Assembly: GCF_004005475.1 (NCBI RefSeq)
Contig: NZ_RZTZ01000001.1
Location: 1 to 64,000, forward strand
DNA: 64,000 nucleotides
Direction: 5' to 3'
From: Niallia taxi
Lineage (GTDB): Bacteria; Bacillota; Bacilli; Bacillales; Cytobacillaceae
The translations under genes were made by a program, and so were the position numbers. How positions within the stretch are numbered: the first letter of the stretch is position 1; each line of letters starts with the position of its first letter. Under the pieces are notes generated by a model that was not told the DNA's origin, ran no database searches, and saw only the letters and a list, made by a program, of their open reading frames with translations. Shown here piece by piece: positions 17,658-26,638 of the stretch.

Positions 17658-17663
17658 TAGAAA

Positions 17664-17697
17664 AAAACCGCTCATCAGGTTAATGATGAGCGGTTTT
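17664..17697. terminator. Bidirectional terminator after tetR
   Basis: 14-bp stem AAAACCGCTCATCA with complement and flanking A/T runs. Confidence 0.88.
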
Positions 17698-17703
17698 CAC
17701 TTG

Positions 17704-18072
17704 CTAAATATAAAAGAAAAAGGAGCTATTAATAATACTTATGGTAACTAAGCTAAGTGAACATATACTTATTGGCTTTGAACCTCCCGCCCTTTTACTC
17801 ATACGATTTAGTAAAAGGGAGAAAACTAGAATAATGACTTGTGTAACAATTGATATATAGTAATACGCTTTTAAAGTTTGTCCTCCGCCAATGTATATGC
17901 CTGTTCCTGCTAAAAGAATCCCCAAAAAAACATAACCTGCAGCAATATTATTTAAAATTTTACTATTACTTTTAACTGAGTCAAAGGAAATGAATGTAAT
18001 TGCCAACACCGTAATGCTGATAATGACATGAAATAATAAAACTAATACGAACAATTTGTTATCCCCTATCAA
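17704..18072 (-). CDS. Hypothetical four-helix membrane protein
   Basis: A 122-residue protein with four hydrophobic segments (about 7-30, 43-63, 68-88, 100-120) and almost no soluble part. No family recognised. It shares a strand with two further small membrane or basic proteins upstream, but spacing does not prove an operon. Confidence 0.6.
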   Translation of the reverse strand: MIGDNKLFVLVLLFHVIISITVLAITFISFDSVKSNSKILNNIAAGYVFLGILLAGTGIYIGGGQTLKAYYYISIVTQVIILVFSLLLNRMSKRAGGSKPISICSLSLVTISIINSSFFFYI

Positions 18073-18140
18073 GAGCTTGAAATACTGCTTCCGAATTCAA
18101 CATGATTCTACCAATAAAAACCGCTTTTTTTGATACCCAG

Positions 18141-18281
18141 TCACCAATGATCAACTATAAAGCGAATCAGCATTCTTGGAATAAAGGTTATAATGTTCCA
18201 GATTCCTTCGAGTACTATTTCAAACAAACTCTCTTTTAAAAAATCTTTAAATTTGCCTTGTTTTCTTTTTCTATATTTCAT
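18141..18281 (-). CDS. 46-residue amphipathic small protein
   Basis: The reading MKYRKRKQGKFKDFLKESLF continues with an Ile/Trp-rich stretch and ends I-P-R-M-L-I-R-F-I-V-D-H-W. The basic N-terminus, one hydrophobic or amphipathic helix and the IPRM-I-R tail resemble tiny Bacillus membrane-associated proteins I have seen annotated as hypothetical. AAGGGAAG lies 7 bases before the ATG. Function unknown. Confidence 0.65.
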   Translation of the reverse strand: MKYRKRKQGKFKDFLKESLFEIVLEGIWNIITFIPRMLIRFIVDHW

Positions 18282-18352
18282 GTTTGAACTTCCCTTGTTT
18301 TATTTGGTTTTAGTTATATACGATAAGCGTTAGTAAATGTATCCTTTATCGC

Positions 18353-18697
18353 TTAATTGTTACGGGGTTGTCTTTGTTTATCTAGTAAAGCATGAAATCT
18401 CTTTTGTGCCTGCTTTCTTTTTATTAATGCATTAACACGAATGGGATTTTGCAGATAACTTCTAACCCTTCTATTCACAAAGAATAAACGACGATATTCT
18501 TCATCCTCATATAAATTCTTAAACCAAGAAAACTGGGTTAATTTCCCGATGTTTCTATCGATTTTTTTGGTATTTAAAGTAGTATCCATAAAAGGTGAAC
18601 TAAAACTTAAAAAGCCAATTATTATTGCGACGACATAAGTAATTATAACTCCAATAGACTTCCATGGTTGTTTCACTTCTTCCTTCTTCCCTTTCAT
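18353..18697 (-). CDS. Hypothetical single-pass membrane protein
   Basis: A 114-residue protein with one transmembrane segment (about 14-32) and a long basic C-terminal region rich in Arg/Lys (R-R-V-R-S-Y-L, K-R-K-Q-A-Q-K-R). No family recognised. GAAGGAAG lies upstream of the ATG. The adjacent 46-residue gene on the same strand may be co-transcribed. Confidence 0.6.
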   Translation of the reverse strand: MKGKKEEVKQPWKSIGVIITYVVAIIIGFLSFSSPFMDTTLNTKKIDRNIGKLTQFSWFKNLYEDEEYRRLFFVNRRVRSYLQNPIRVNALIKRKQAQKRFHALLDKQRQPRNN

Positions 18698-18866
18698 GAC
18701 CGATGTAGTTGAACAAAACCTTTATAGACACCCTAATATTATCTACCCTCTTAAGCACCTGTATTAAATATTATATTATATCCTGAACGAATTAAGGTAT
18801 TCTTCTTTACATATGGCAATCATTTTGGGTTTTACCGCATCTTTTTAGCGTATTGTAACAACTAAA

Positions 18867-18890
18867 AAGACCCTAGCATACTAAGGTCTT
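18867..18890 (-). terminator. Terminator of the ars/CoADR operon
   Basis: Stem AAGACCCTAG/CTAAGGTCTT (one mismatch) with T run on the minus strand, immediately after the CoADR-rhodanese stop. Confidence 0.75.
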
Positions 18891-18898
18891 AAATAAAA

Positions 18899-20542
18899 TC
18901 ATGTATTCTTCCGATAATCTTGGTAATTTTTATTCCCGCCAGAAAGATTATAAACATCTTGAAAACCAATTTGGCGCAAAACATTTTGGGCCGCATTGCC
19001 AGTGACCCCACTGTTACAATAGGTTACTGTAGGGAGGTTGGGATCAAGCTCTTTACATTTTTCACGCAAGTCTGCTAGTGGTATATTTAGAGCGGTTTCC
19101 ACTTTTGAGACATTGTATTGTTTTGGTGCTCTTGTATCAATTACTTGTATTGCTTCACCTTTTTCGATTCTTTCTGTTAGGTCTTTCGGTGTTATCAGCT
19201 TATTTTTCTTATCAATCGCATTTTGTAAGGCCATTCCTGTATACATGACAGGATCTTTTGCTGTGCTGAATGGAGGGGCATAAGCGAGATCAAGGTGAAA
19301 CAGATCCTCTGCTTTTGCTTTAAATGTTATTGCTGTAACAAAAACATCTATTCTTTTATCAACGCCCTCTTCTCCTACGATTTGCACACCGAGAATCCTG
19401 CCTGTTTTTCTATCTGCAATGGCTTTAATGACTATTTCCTTTCCGCCAAGATACTCTGCTTTTGCTGGTTTTATATTATGAAGAACTTCGATATCAAAGC
19501 CTTCTGCCAATGCTTCTGTTTCATTCATTCCCGTTTGACCAATAGCCAAATCAAACACTCTTAGGATGCCTGTCCCTAAAACGCCTCTGTGCTCTAAAGT
19601 TCCGCCTGTGATAACATCTCCAGCAATTCTTCCCATCTTGTTTGCTGTACTTCCTAACGGGCGATAAATAGGTTTTCCAGTTATAACAGAGTAGCTTTCT
19701 GCTACATCGCCAACAGCATATATATGCGGCAGATTCGTTTGCATTTTGCTATTAACGGCAATAGCTCCTGTATCGCCAATTGTTACGCCGATTTCTTTTG
19801 CTAATTGTGTATTTGGGCGTACACCAACAGCTAATATAACCATATCCGTTTCTATCACTTTTCCTGACTTTGTTTGTATATCTGTCATACTAATAGCTGT
19901 TACTTCATCATTTAAAATAAGGGTGACTCCCTTTTTCACTAAGTGATCTTCCACACGTGACGCAATATCCTGATCGAGATGTGCCATTATATGATTACTG
20001 CGTTGAACGATCGTTACATCTAACCCTCGCTGAGTGAGTTGCTCAGCCATTTCAAGACCTATATATCCACCACCGATAATGGTTACATTCTTTGGTTGAT
20101 TTGCCTTCATATAGCGATCAATAGCTGCAGTATGCTGAATAGTACGAACCTGGAAAACATGCTTCTGATCAGCGCCTGCAATATCTGGTGTAATCGGTGA
20201 TGCTCCTGTTGCGAATACTAATACGTCATATGTATCTTCCTTCACTTCAGCTGTATCTAAATTTTTCACTTTTAGTTTCTTTTGCTTGGCATCAATCTGT
20301 ATTACTTCATGTCGCGTAAAAATATCCACATTATAGCGTTTTTTGAAGGATGCAGCACTTCTTGGTGTTAAGGTATCTAACTCGGCTACTTCTCCGCCAA
20401 GGAAATACGGAATGCCGCAGCTAGAATAGGAGATATCATAGTCAGCATTATAAAGAGTGATTTCAGCTGTTTCATCGTTTCGCCTTGCTTTTGCTGCTAC
20501 AGATGTACCTGCTGCTACAGAACCAATAATAATTATTTTCAT
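18899..20542 (-). CDS. CoA-disulfide reductase with rhodanese domain (CoADR-RHD)
   Basis: A 547-residue flavoprotein. The N-terminal CoADR part has the FAD motif GSVAAGTSVAAKARR (7-21), the single active-site Cys42 in SYSSCGIPYF, an NAD(P)H motif IIGGGYIGLEMAEQL (near 152-166) and the second FAD motif YAVGDVAE. The C-terminal rhodanese (about 450-547) has VIDTRAP and active-site Cys509 in YCNSGVTGNAA. Fusions of this kind reduce CoA-disulfide, CoA-persulfide or polysulfide in bacilli. It is the last gene after arsR and arsB with 33 bases spacing, so likely in their operon. Start is the second in-frame Met, after GGAGG. Confidence 0.93.
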   Translation of the reverse strand: MKIIIIGSVAAGTSVAAKARRNDETAEITLYNADYDISYSSCGIPYFLGGEVAELDTLTPRSAASFKKRYNVDIFTRHEVIQIDAKQKKLKVKNLDTAEVKEDTYDVLVFATGASPITPDIAGADQKHVFQVRTIQHTAAIDRYMKANQPKNVTIIGGGYIGLEMAEQLTQRGLDVTIVQRSNHIMAHLDQDIASRVEDHLVKKGVTLILNDEVTAISMTDIQTKSGKVIETDMVILAVGVRPNTQLAKEIGVTIGDTGAIAVNSKMQTNLPHIYAVGDVAESYSVITGKPIYRPLGSTANKMGRIAGDVITGGTLEHRGVLGTGILRVFDLAIGQTGMNETEALAEGFDIEVLHNIKPAKAEYLGGKEIVIKAIADRKTGRILGVQIVGEEGVDKRIDVFVTAITFKAKAEDLFHLDLAYAPPFSTAKDPVMYTGMALQNAIDKKNKLITPKDLTERIEKGEAIQVIDTRAPKQYNVSKVETALNIPLADLREKCKELDPNLPTVTYCNSGVTGNAAQNVLRQIGFQDVYNLSGGNKNYQDYRKNT

Positions 20543-20575
20543 GATATTAACCTCCAATATAAAATCTATATTTGA

Positions 20576-21874
20576 CTATGTAAGAATGGAAAGCCACAAA
20601 TATAAGCCGATTAAAGTAATCAAAAGGGTTGGTATCGTTAGGATGATTCCTGTTTTGAAATACGTTCCCCATGAAATTTTCATTCCCTTTTGTGATAAAA
20701 CATGGAGCCATAATAAAGTTGCCAGTGAACCAATCGGTGTAATTTTCGGTCCTAAATCAGAACCAATAACATTTGCATATATTAAACCTTCCTTGATTAC
20801 CCCAGAAGTATTAGTATTTGCGATAGCTAATGCATCTATCAGTACTGTTGGCAAGTTGTTCATTATGGACGAAATAATGGCAGCGATGAAGCCCATACTA
20901 AGTGTAGCGACAAATAATCCTTGGTCTGCTGCTGCTTGAATAATAGTAGCTAGTAAATCAGTTAACCCAACATTTCGAAGTCCATAAATGACAACATACA
21001 TGCCAATCGAAAAGAAAACAATGGCCCATGGTGCCCCTTTTATTACATGCTTAATAGACACCGCAGAGCTTTTTCTAGCAATCAGCAGAAAGACGAACGC
21101 AATAACACACGCAACAAATGAAACGGGAATAGAAAGAAACTCACTCGCAAAATAGCCTATCAGCAATACAGCTAACATAAACCAAGATATCCGAAACATT
21201 TTTTTGTCTTTCAAAGCACTCATCGGGCTTTTCAAATGGCTTATATTATACAACCTTGGAATTTTCTTGCGGAAGTATAAATAAAGGACAAAAATGCTTG
21301 CGATGATTGAAAAGATCGTTGGAATGATCATTCTTGACGCGTATTCTACAAATCCAATCTGAAAGAAATCGGCAGACACGATATTAACTAGGTTGCTTAC
21401 AACTAAAGGTAATGAAGTTGTATCTGCGATAAATCCACTTGCGATGATAAATGGAAAGACCATTTTTTCTTCTAATTTCAATGCTCGCACCATTGCCAGC
21501 ACAATTGGTGTCAGTATAAGTGCTGCGCCATCATTAGCAAAAAGTGCGGCAACGATTGCACCTAAAACAGAAACGTAAATAAACATCTTTATCCCATTTC
21601 CACCAGCAATCCTTGCCATATGTAATGCAGCCCATTTAAAGAAGCCTATTTCATCTAATATCAATGAAATGATGATGATTGCAATAAATGCCAAAGTAGC
21701 ATTCCACACAATCCCTGTTACGTCGACAACATCATGGAAATCAACCACCCCTGCAAGCAGAGCGAGTATCGCTCCTCCACAGGCAGACCAACCAATCGAA
21801 AGATTTTTGGGTTGCCAGATAACGAAAGTTAGTGTTAATAAAAAAATAATGATAGCTAAAAAAGTTTGTAGCAA
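20576..21874 (-). CDS. arsB: Arsenite efflux pump ArsB
   Basis: A 432-residue protein with about twelve membrane segments, matching the ArsB/NhaD ion-transporter type (428-430 residues in staphylococcal ArsB). Family stretches include [32 protein letters not shown] and NNLPTVL near the ends of the two halves. It exports arsenite and antimonite using the proton gradient, or ArsA if present; no arsA or arsC is in this window. It follows arsR by 15 bases. Confidence 0.95.
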   Translation of the reverse strand: MLQTFLAIIIFLLTLTFVIWQPKNLSIGWSACGGAILALLAGVVDFHDVVDVTGIVWNATLAFIAIIIISLILDEIGFFKWAALHMARIAGGNGIKMFIYVSVLGAIVAALFANDGAALILTPIVLAMVRALKLEEKMVFPFIIASGFIADTTSLPLVVSNLVNIVSADFFQIGFVEYASRMIIPTIFSIIASIFVLYLYFRKKIPRLYNISHLKSPMSALKDKKMFRISWFMLAVLLIGYFASEFLSIPVSFVACVIAFVFLLIARKSSAVSIKHVIKGAPWAIVFFSIGMYVVIYGLRNVGLTDLLATIIQAAADQGLFVATLSMGFIAAIISSIMNNLPTVLIDALAIANTNTSGVIKEGLIYANVIGSDLGPKITPIGSLATLLWLHVLSQKGMKISWGTYFKTGIILTIPTLLITLIGLYLWLSILT

Positions 21875-21889
21875 TGCTGTTACCCTCCG

Positions 21890-22237
21890 TTAATTACATA
21901 TAATTCTCAACCCATTGTTTTCTAACCAAATAAATTTATCCCGCTCACTCGGAATATGCTTTAATACATCTTTTATCAACAGGAAATACACACTTTCCTT
22001 ATTTAACGAGTAGACTACCCATTGCCCTTTTCTTTGTTCCTTCACAAGTCCAATATCGCGAAGCTTGCGAAGATGCTGACTGATTGCCGGCTGTGACATT
22101 TGAAAAATCTCCACAAATTCGCATACACAGCATTCCTGCTCTGCCAACATATTGACCATGGATAATCTAGTTTTATCTCCTAACAGCTTAAGCACATTCG
22201 CAGTCTCTTTTAATTCCAGCTTATCTTCTTGGTTCAT
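21890..22237 (-). CDS. arsR: ArsR family metalloregulatory repressor
   Basis: A 115-residue winged-helix repressor. The alpha-3 metal site reads ECCVCEF with Cys36, Cys37 and Cys39, an extra Cys over the usual ELCVCDL arsenite motif, followed by the recognition helix MSQPAISQHLRKLRDIGLV. It should bind As(III)/Sb(III) and release the operator at 22271-22290. First gene of the arsR-arsB-CoADR operon. Confidence 0.94.
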   Translation of the reverse strand: MNQEDKLELKETANVLKLLGDKTRLSMVNMLAEQECCVCEFVEIFQMSQPAISQHLRKLRDIGLVKEQRKGQWVVYSLNKESVYFLLIKDVLKHIPSERDKFIWLENNGLRIICN

Positions 22238-22270
22238 AATGCTTCACCACCTTATTTAGGTTAGTCCCAT

Positions 22271-22290
22271 ATATAAGTATATGCTTATAT
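22271..22290. promoter_or_regulatory. arsR: ArsR operator
   Basis: ATATAAGTATATGCTTATAT is a near-perfect 20-base palindrome (only the central SNP-like pair differs) 34 bases before the arsR start, in the expected promoter position. Confidence 0.75.
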
Positions 22291-22489
22291 TCAAATATTA
22301 AAAAGAGTTAATTTTACTTGAAGCTTTATTAACCCTTTTCCCGATTTTTCCGCCATTCAAATCCTAAACCTTTCTTTTAGAGTTTTTTTGCCTTTAAGAA
22401 GGATTTGGATTCGTTTTTAAAAATAGCAGTATTCCAGAAATATTGCTTATGTTATTATGAATAAGCAAATCTAATTTGAGGGTGATCGC

Positions 22490-22666
22490 TTGAGCGAAGA
22501 AAAATATAACGGTTATGATACAACAATAGTTTATGATTATAAGGAATACCCTGATGTTAAAAGCGGACGATGTGATAATTGCGACAATGCTCAATTCAAG
22601 AGCTCTGTTAAGGATTTCATTTTCATCCGTGAATGCCGTCAATGTGGTATGAAGAAAAGCATTTGA
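22490..22666 (+). CDS. 58-residue zinc-ribbon protein
   Basis: TTG start behind GAGGGTG. The product has two Cys pairs, GRCDNCDNAQF (Cys28, Cys31) and ECRQCGMKKSI (Cys51, Cys54), the layout of a four-Cys zinc ribbon, after an acidic/tyrosine-rich N-terminus. Family unknown; such microproteins are common as orphan regulators. A small terminator overlaps the stop codon. It is too short for routine ORF cut-offs and has been easy to miss. Confidence 0.75.
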   Translation: MSEEKYNGYDTTIVYDYKEYPDVKSGRCDNCDNAQFKSSVKDFIFIRECRQCGMKKSI

Positions 22667-22685
22667 CCCTTGTTGGGTCTTTTTT
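22665..22685 (+). terminator. Terminator of the zinc-ribbon gene
   Basis: GACCC/GGGTC stem with a short loop followed by TTTTTT. Confidence 0.7.
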
Positions 22686-22748
22686 ATTTACCTTAAAAAA
22701 ACTTGCTGCATTTCAGCAAGACAACGTTCCATATTCAGGAGGTAGAAA

Positions 22749-23276
22749 GTGCAAAATAATTATTTCGTTCAAAACGCAGACGTAAGCACCATAAATAGTT
22801 TTTCATTTCCTAATGATGTGTTTAAATCAATTAATAATGGAATTAGAGATATAGATAATGAATTTCTTTCTACTTTGGTTCTGGAAACTGTGATTTTTGA
22901 AGAGATAACAAACGTGATTTGAAGAAGGAATATTCCAGCGCACCAATTTTCATCTGACGGTTTTATTATAAAAATAGATTCAATTGACCTATTAGAAGTA
23001 CTTTGTGAATGTACCGTTGATTTAGTTTTAAATGGATTGAGTGCGTATATCTTCTTTGGAGAAGGACTTTCTGAAGAGGCTTTAGTTCCAACAACGAGCT
23101 GGAATAAACCAACCGAATTTAAAATGCTTAACTTTGAAAGTGTCGAAACATTTATCGATGTACAAGAGGTAGGACTCACTATATTTACAAGCAATGAAAA
23201 ATACAACACACCTGAAAAGGTTACACACTATATATCAAAAGACTATCTGCTCGATAGAGAGAACAGTGATGTTTAA
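22749..23276 (+). pseudogene. Unknown 175-residue protein gene with one in-frame TGA
   Basis: AGGAGG six bases before a GTG opens a frame that runs to TAA at 23276 with a single TGA at 22920-22922 (codon 58). The predicted product (NNYFVQNADVSTINSFSF near the start; GLSAYIFFGEGLSEEAL in the middle) is acidic and soluble with no family I recognise. TGA lies in the context N-V-I-[stop]-R-R-N-I-P, where Trp is possible. An intact terminator and a perfect ribosome binding site argue for recent inactivation, readthrough or a base error rather than old decay. Confidence 0.7.
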
Positions 23277-23311
23277 GGAACAAAGAAAAAAAGCAAATTT
23301 GATTCCATGGG

Positions 23312-23357
23312 AAAAAAACTACCTGTCCTCTACTAATTCGGACAGGTAGTTTTTTTC
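23312..23357. terminator. Strong bidirectional terminator
   Basis: 17-bp perfect inverted repeat (AAAAAAACTACCTGTCC with complement) between convergent genes. Confidence 0.9.
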
Positions 23358-23402
23358 TAAGTCTTCGCAGGACAGTTCACACAGCAGTAGGCAATTTAAA
23401 GA

Positions 23403-23687
23403 TTAATATTGTTCCAACGGCTTAAAATTACTGTCCTTCTCATATTTCAATACAGCAGATGGGTTTTTTCTCTCCAGCATATATATGGAACACACGCCAA
23501 TTTCGCTATAGTTCCTTTGAGCTGCTCTTAACGATACACCTTTATTAGGCCCACCACTAAAATCTGGTTCATCTGCTTGAATTTCATCGTCATTCCATAT
23601 ACATACTTGACAAGTAAATCATTCACGACGATATTCTAATGTTTTATAACCACAACAAGGACATGTATAAAGTTTCTTTCCTCCCAT
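23403..23687 (-). pseudogene. CPCC-family zinc-ribbon gene with one in-frame TGA
   Basis: The 95-codon frame from the ATG at 23687 (GGGGTGA upstream) encodes YTCPCCGYKTLEYRRE, then TGA (codon 23, at 23621-23619), then FTCQVCIWNDDEIQADEPDF and GGPNKGVSLRAAQRNYSEIG. This is the cysteine-rich CPCC domain (consensus C-P-C-C-G-Y...Y-x-I-C-P-V-C-x-W-E-D-D). The TGA sits where the family has an aromatic residue, so TGG or a Tyr/Phe codon was probably there. All Cys of both knuckles are kept, so the gene is otherwise intact. Confidence 0.75.
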
Positions 23688-23804
23688 ATTTCACCCCATT
23701 ATGTTACTTTAATTTTTTGTCTAAGAAGTGTAAGGACTCTATGTGAGGTTTGAATTTTCCCTTAAACTAATTACATCTTGGAGTTGAATGAAAATATGAA
23801 AAGA

Positions 23805-24380
23805 TTAACCGAACGAGGTATCAATTTTACTAGGGAATATAATAGTATCATCTGTTAGCATTACACTGTGACATTTGATTAACATTTCCTTTAATCCATT
23901 AGGTGTACGGGTTTTATCATAGGCACATACGGAGATTATTCCCTTTTCATTTACAAACCGATCGACCTTTTTTTCATAAATTTCAATTTGGTTTAATATT
24001 TCCTTATCATCCCCCCACTCCACAAGTCCCCATGTCCATACAGGAATGTTGTTATCCAAGGAAGGCTGGATGCTTTGTTTATAATAAGCATATATTCGTT
24101 GAGGATCAAAACATTTATTTTCAAAATAAAAGTCAAAATTATTGATAAAAAGAACTTTGGCTATTTCACTTGAATTTAGTTTGTTATTTAAAGTTTCCTT
24201 TATTCTTGATATATTTCTGTCATTTTCAATGAGAATAATTTTAGAGCCTAATTTTACTCCAGAAGTTATAAAAGTTATTACATTCTGAAGGTACTTTTCT
24301 TGATTTTCAAAATGATAAAATATATGTCCTTCTTCCCCTTCAAAATAATGTAATAATTCTACCAATCGTGTATTCTCCAC
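23805..24380 (-). CDS. MEDS domain sensory protein
   Basis: A 191-residue protein matching the MEDS (DcmR-type sensory) domain: HIFYHFENQEKYLQNVITFI near residue 19-38, then K-I-I-L-I-E-N, a central W-T-W-G-L-V-E-W and a terminal VCAYD (about 160). MEDS domains resemble KaiC-like cores and usually act as signal-input parts in one-component or histidine-kinase systems (DcmR senses dichloromethane). Here the domain is alone, with no HTH or kinase in the same protein or next to it. GGGAGAT precedes the ATG. Confidence 0.82.
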   Translation of the reverse strand: MENTRLVELLHYFEGEEGHIFYHFENQEKYLQNVITFITSGVKLGSKIILIENDRNISRIKETLNNKLNSSEIAKVLFINNFDFYFENKCFDPQRIYAYYKQSIQPSLDNNIPVWTWGLVEWGDDKEILNQIEIYEKKVDRFVNEKGIISVCAYDKTRTPNGLKEMLIKCHSVMLTDDTIIFPSKIDTSFG

Positions 24381-24715
24381 TTTTATATCTCCCTACGTTT
24401 ATAACATTACTGGCTAAATTATACCCTTGCTATCCTAATTTGCAACTAATTTTCCCTGGTAATTTGAAATATAAACTAATAATCATGCAAGCTTGTAGTA
24501 AGTACATAATCGGCCCGCAGGTATTACCCCACACTATACTAACTGACGTTAGAAATTAGTAATCAACAAAAAAATGGAGTGACCGATTGGCCACTCCTCA
24601 TTAATATTACAGACTACTCGTTTTCAAAATACAGGAAAAAGAAAGCAGCTTGCTACGAAAATCTACTTTAAGGAGTATTTGCGGCTATAACTTGCAATAC
24701 CTCCATTACCCTCTG
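24381..24715. other. Intergenic region between MEDS gene and mutL
   Basis: Apart from the mutL terminator at 24576-24597 I see no ORF with a ribosome binding site, no RNA motif and no repeat. Confidence 0.5.
24576..24597 (-). terminator. Terminator of mutS-mutL
   Basis: GGAGTG(ACC)/(GGC)CACTCC stem with seven T on the minus strand, about 120 bases after the mutL stop. Confidence 0.7.
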
Positions 24716-26611
24716 CTACATAACACGCTTAAACATCTTCTCCATCTCATAAGACGAATAATGCACAATAATCGGCCGGCCATGAGGGCATGTAAATGGA
24801 TCTGATGTGTGGCGCAGCTCTTCAAGCAAGCTTTCGATCTCGACATTGCGCAGATGGCGGTTTGCCTTTATGGACCCTTTACAGCTCATCATGATGGCTG
24901 CTTCTTCACGCAGCAGCTTGATGTCGACTTTTTTCATGGAAAGGACTTGTTCAATCATTTCTTCGATTGTTTCTGTTTCTTCGTCCTTTGGGAACCATTG
25001 GGGATGAGAGCGGACGAGATAGCTTTGCTGGCCGAATGGTTCAAGGAAGACGCCGACCTTTTCGAGCTCTGCTTTATTCTCTTCAATTTTCATCCATTCG
25101 TCTAATGAATATTCTAGTGTTAGTGGAATCAACAGCTCCTGTAGCTCGTTATGAACCTCGCCGACCTTATCTCGATAGAACTCATATTTAATTCGTTCCT
25201 GGGCGGCATGCTGGTCAATAATGTACAGACCTCTTTCGTTTTGGGCGAAAATATATGTGCCATGCATTTGCCCAATTGGATATAATGGCGGGACGCGGTT
25301 TTCTGCGGCTACATCCTCAAGCACTTCCTCTTCCCATGTCTCCTCGTTATGTTCTGCTTCTGGCTTTTGAATTTGCGCGTAATTATCCGTACTATTAAAC
25401 GCTGGAATAGACGGCTCCTTTCGGACAAACACTTCTGGCTCCTCTGTCACTGCAGGCACAGCTATGTCATCAAAAAGCGGCGGCTCATTTGTAAATGCCG
25501 GGAAGGCAAAGGGCTGTGCCGGTTGTGGTACTTCTGGTCGAGCCTCTTTCACTTGATCAAAGGAAAGAAACGTTTGTTCATCCTTAGGCGCTTTTGCTTT
25601 TTCACGGATGAAGCCAGCAGGAATCAATTCCTTTTTCTTGAATGCTGCCTTTATGCTTGCACTCACCAATTCATTTAACTCCTGCTCCTTGCTGAAGCGA
25701 ACCTCCATTTTAGAAGGATGCACATTGACATCGACAAGCATCGGGTCCATTTCCACGTTTAAGAGCACAATCGGGAACCTGCCGATTGGCAGCAATGTAT
25801 GGTAGCCCTCCTGAATACTTCGTACAAGCGAGTAGTTCTTAATGAACCTGCCATTAATCATTGTTGAGATATAATTGCGGGATGCTCTTGTGATTTCAGG
25901 CAATGCCATGAATCCTGATAAAGTAAAGTCCAATGATTTCCCTGTGATTGGAATCATCTTCTTGGCGATATTTAAGCCATATATACTAGCTAAAACCTGC
26001 CTCACATCGCCATTCCCATTCGTATGAAGGAGCTTTCTGTCATTATGGATGAGGCGGAAGCTGATCTCAGGATGTGATAATGCAAGCCTGTTGACAATGT
26101 CCGTTATATTGCCGAGCTCTGTATGAATGGATTTCATATACTTAAGCCTGGCAGGGGTGTTAAAGAATAAATTGGAAACCGTTATTTCTGTTCCTTTTCG
26201 GCTAGGCGCGCTCTCGTGCTTCTTTAGATGTCCGCCTTCAAGCTCTACACTTGTTCCCTTTTCCCCAGTTGATGTAGTTAAAAGCACATGGGAGACAGAG
26301 GCGATACTCGGCAGCGCCTCGCCTCTGAAGCCTAGTGTGCGGATACGAAACAAATCATTTTCGTCCTTGATCTTGCTTGTCGCATGGCGGGAAAAGGCTG
26401 TGAGTACATCCTCCTCGTCAATTCCTGCACCGTTATCGAGAATTCGAATACTTTGCAGTCCCGCTTCCTCAATAAAAATTTCGATGTTTGTGCTTTGCGC
26501 ATCAATGCTGTTTTCTACTAATTCTTTAACAACAGAGGCTGGCCTTTCAACTACTTCTCCTGCTGCAATTTTATTGGAAAGTGCGTCATCCAGTTGAAAT
26601 ATCTTTGCCAT
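24716..26611 (-). CDS. mutL: DNA mismatch repair endonuclease MutL
   Basis: A 631-residue MutL. The N-terminal GHKL ATPase shows [19 protein letters not shown] (near 60) and RHATSKI/GFRGEAL. After a Pro/Glu-rich linker (about 340-430), the C-terminal part carries the endonuclease motifs of non-methyl-directed systems: [24 protein letters not shown] and CPHGRP. It nicks the daughter strand after MutS recognition. Start is the ATG behind GAGGTGAGG; 27 bases separate it from the mutS stop, so the two are one operon. Confidence 0.97.
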   Translation of the reverse strand: MAKIFQLDDALSNKIAAGEVVERPASVVKELVENSIDAQSTNIEIFIEEAGLQSIRILDNGAGIDEEDVLTAFSRHATSKIKDENDLFRIRTLGFRGEALPSIASVSHVLLTTSTGEKGTSVELEGGHLKKHESAPSRKGTEITVSNLFFNTPARLKYMKSIHTELGNITDIVNRLALSHPEISFRLIHNDRKLLHTNGNGDVRQVLASIYGLNIAKKMIPITGKSLDFTLSGFMALPEITRASRNYISTMINGRFIKNYSLVRSIQEGYHTLLPIGRFPIVLLNVEMDPMLVDVNVHPSKMEVRFSKEQELNELVSASIKAAFKKKELIPAGFIREKAKAPKDEQTFLSFDQVKEARPEVPQPAQPFAFPAFTNEPPLFDDIAVPAVTEEPEVFVRKEPSIPAFNSTDNYAQIQKPEAEHNEETWEEEVLEDVAAENRVPPLYPIGQMHGTYIFAQNERGLYIIDQHAAQERIKYEFYRDKVGEVHNELQELLIPLTLEYSLDEWMKIEENKAELEKVGVFLEPFGQQSYLVRSHPQWFPKDEETETIEEMIEQVLSMKKVDIKLLREEAAIMMSCKGSIKANRHLRNVEIESLLEELRHTSDPFTCPHGRPIIVHYSSYEMEKMFKRVM

Positions 26612-26638
26612 TTTCCTCACCTCTTCTTTTATTTGCAC

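Noticed and set aside
22702-22720. Hairpin CTTGCTG/CAGCAAG before the 22749 gene
   Set aside because: Not followed by T run; position within the 5' leader of that gene gives no clear function.
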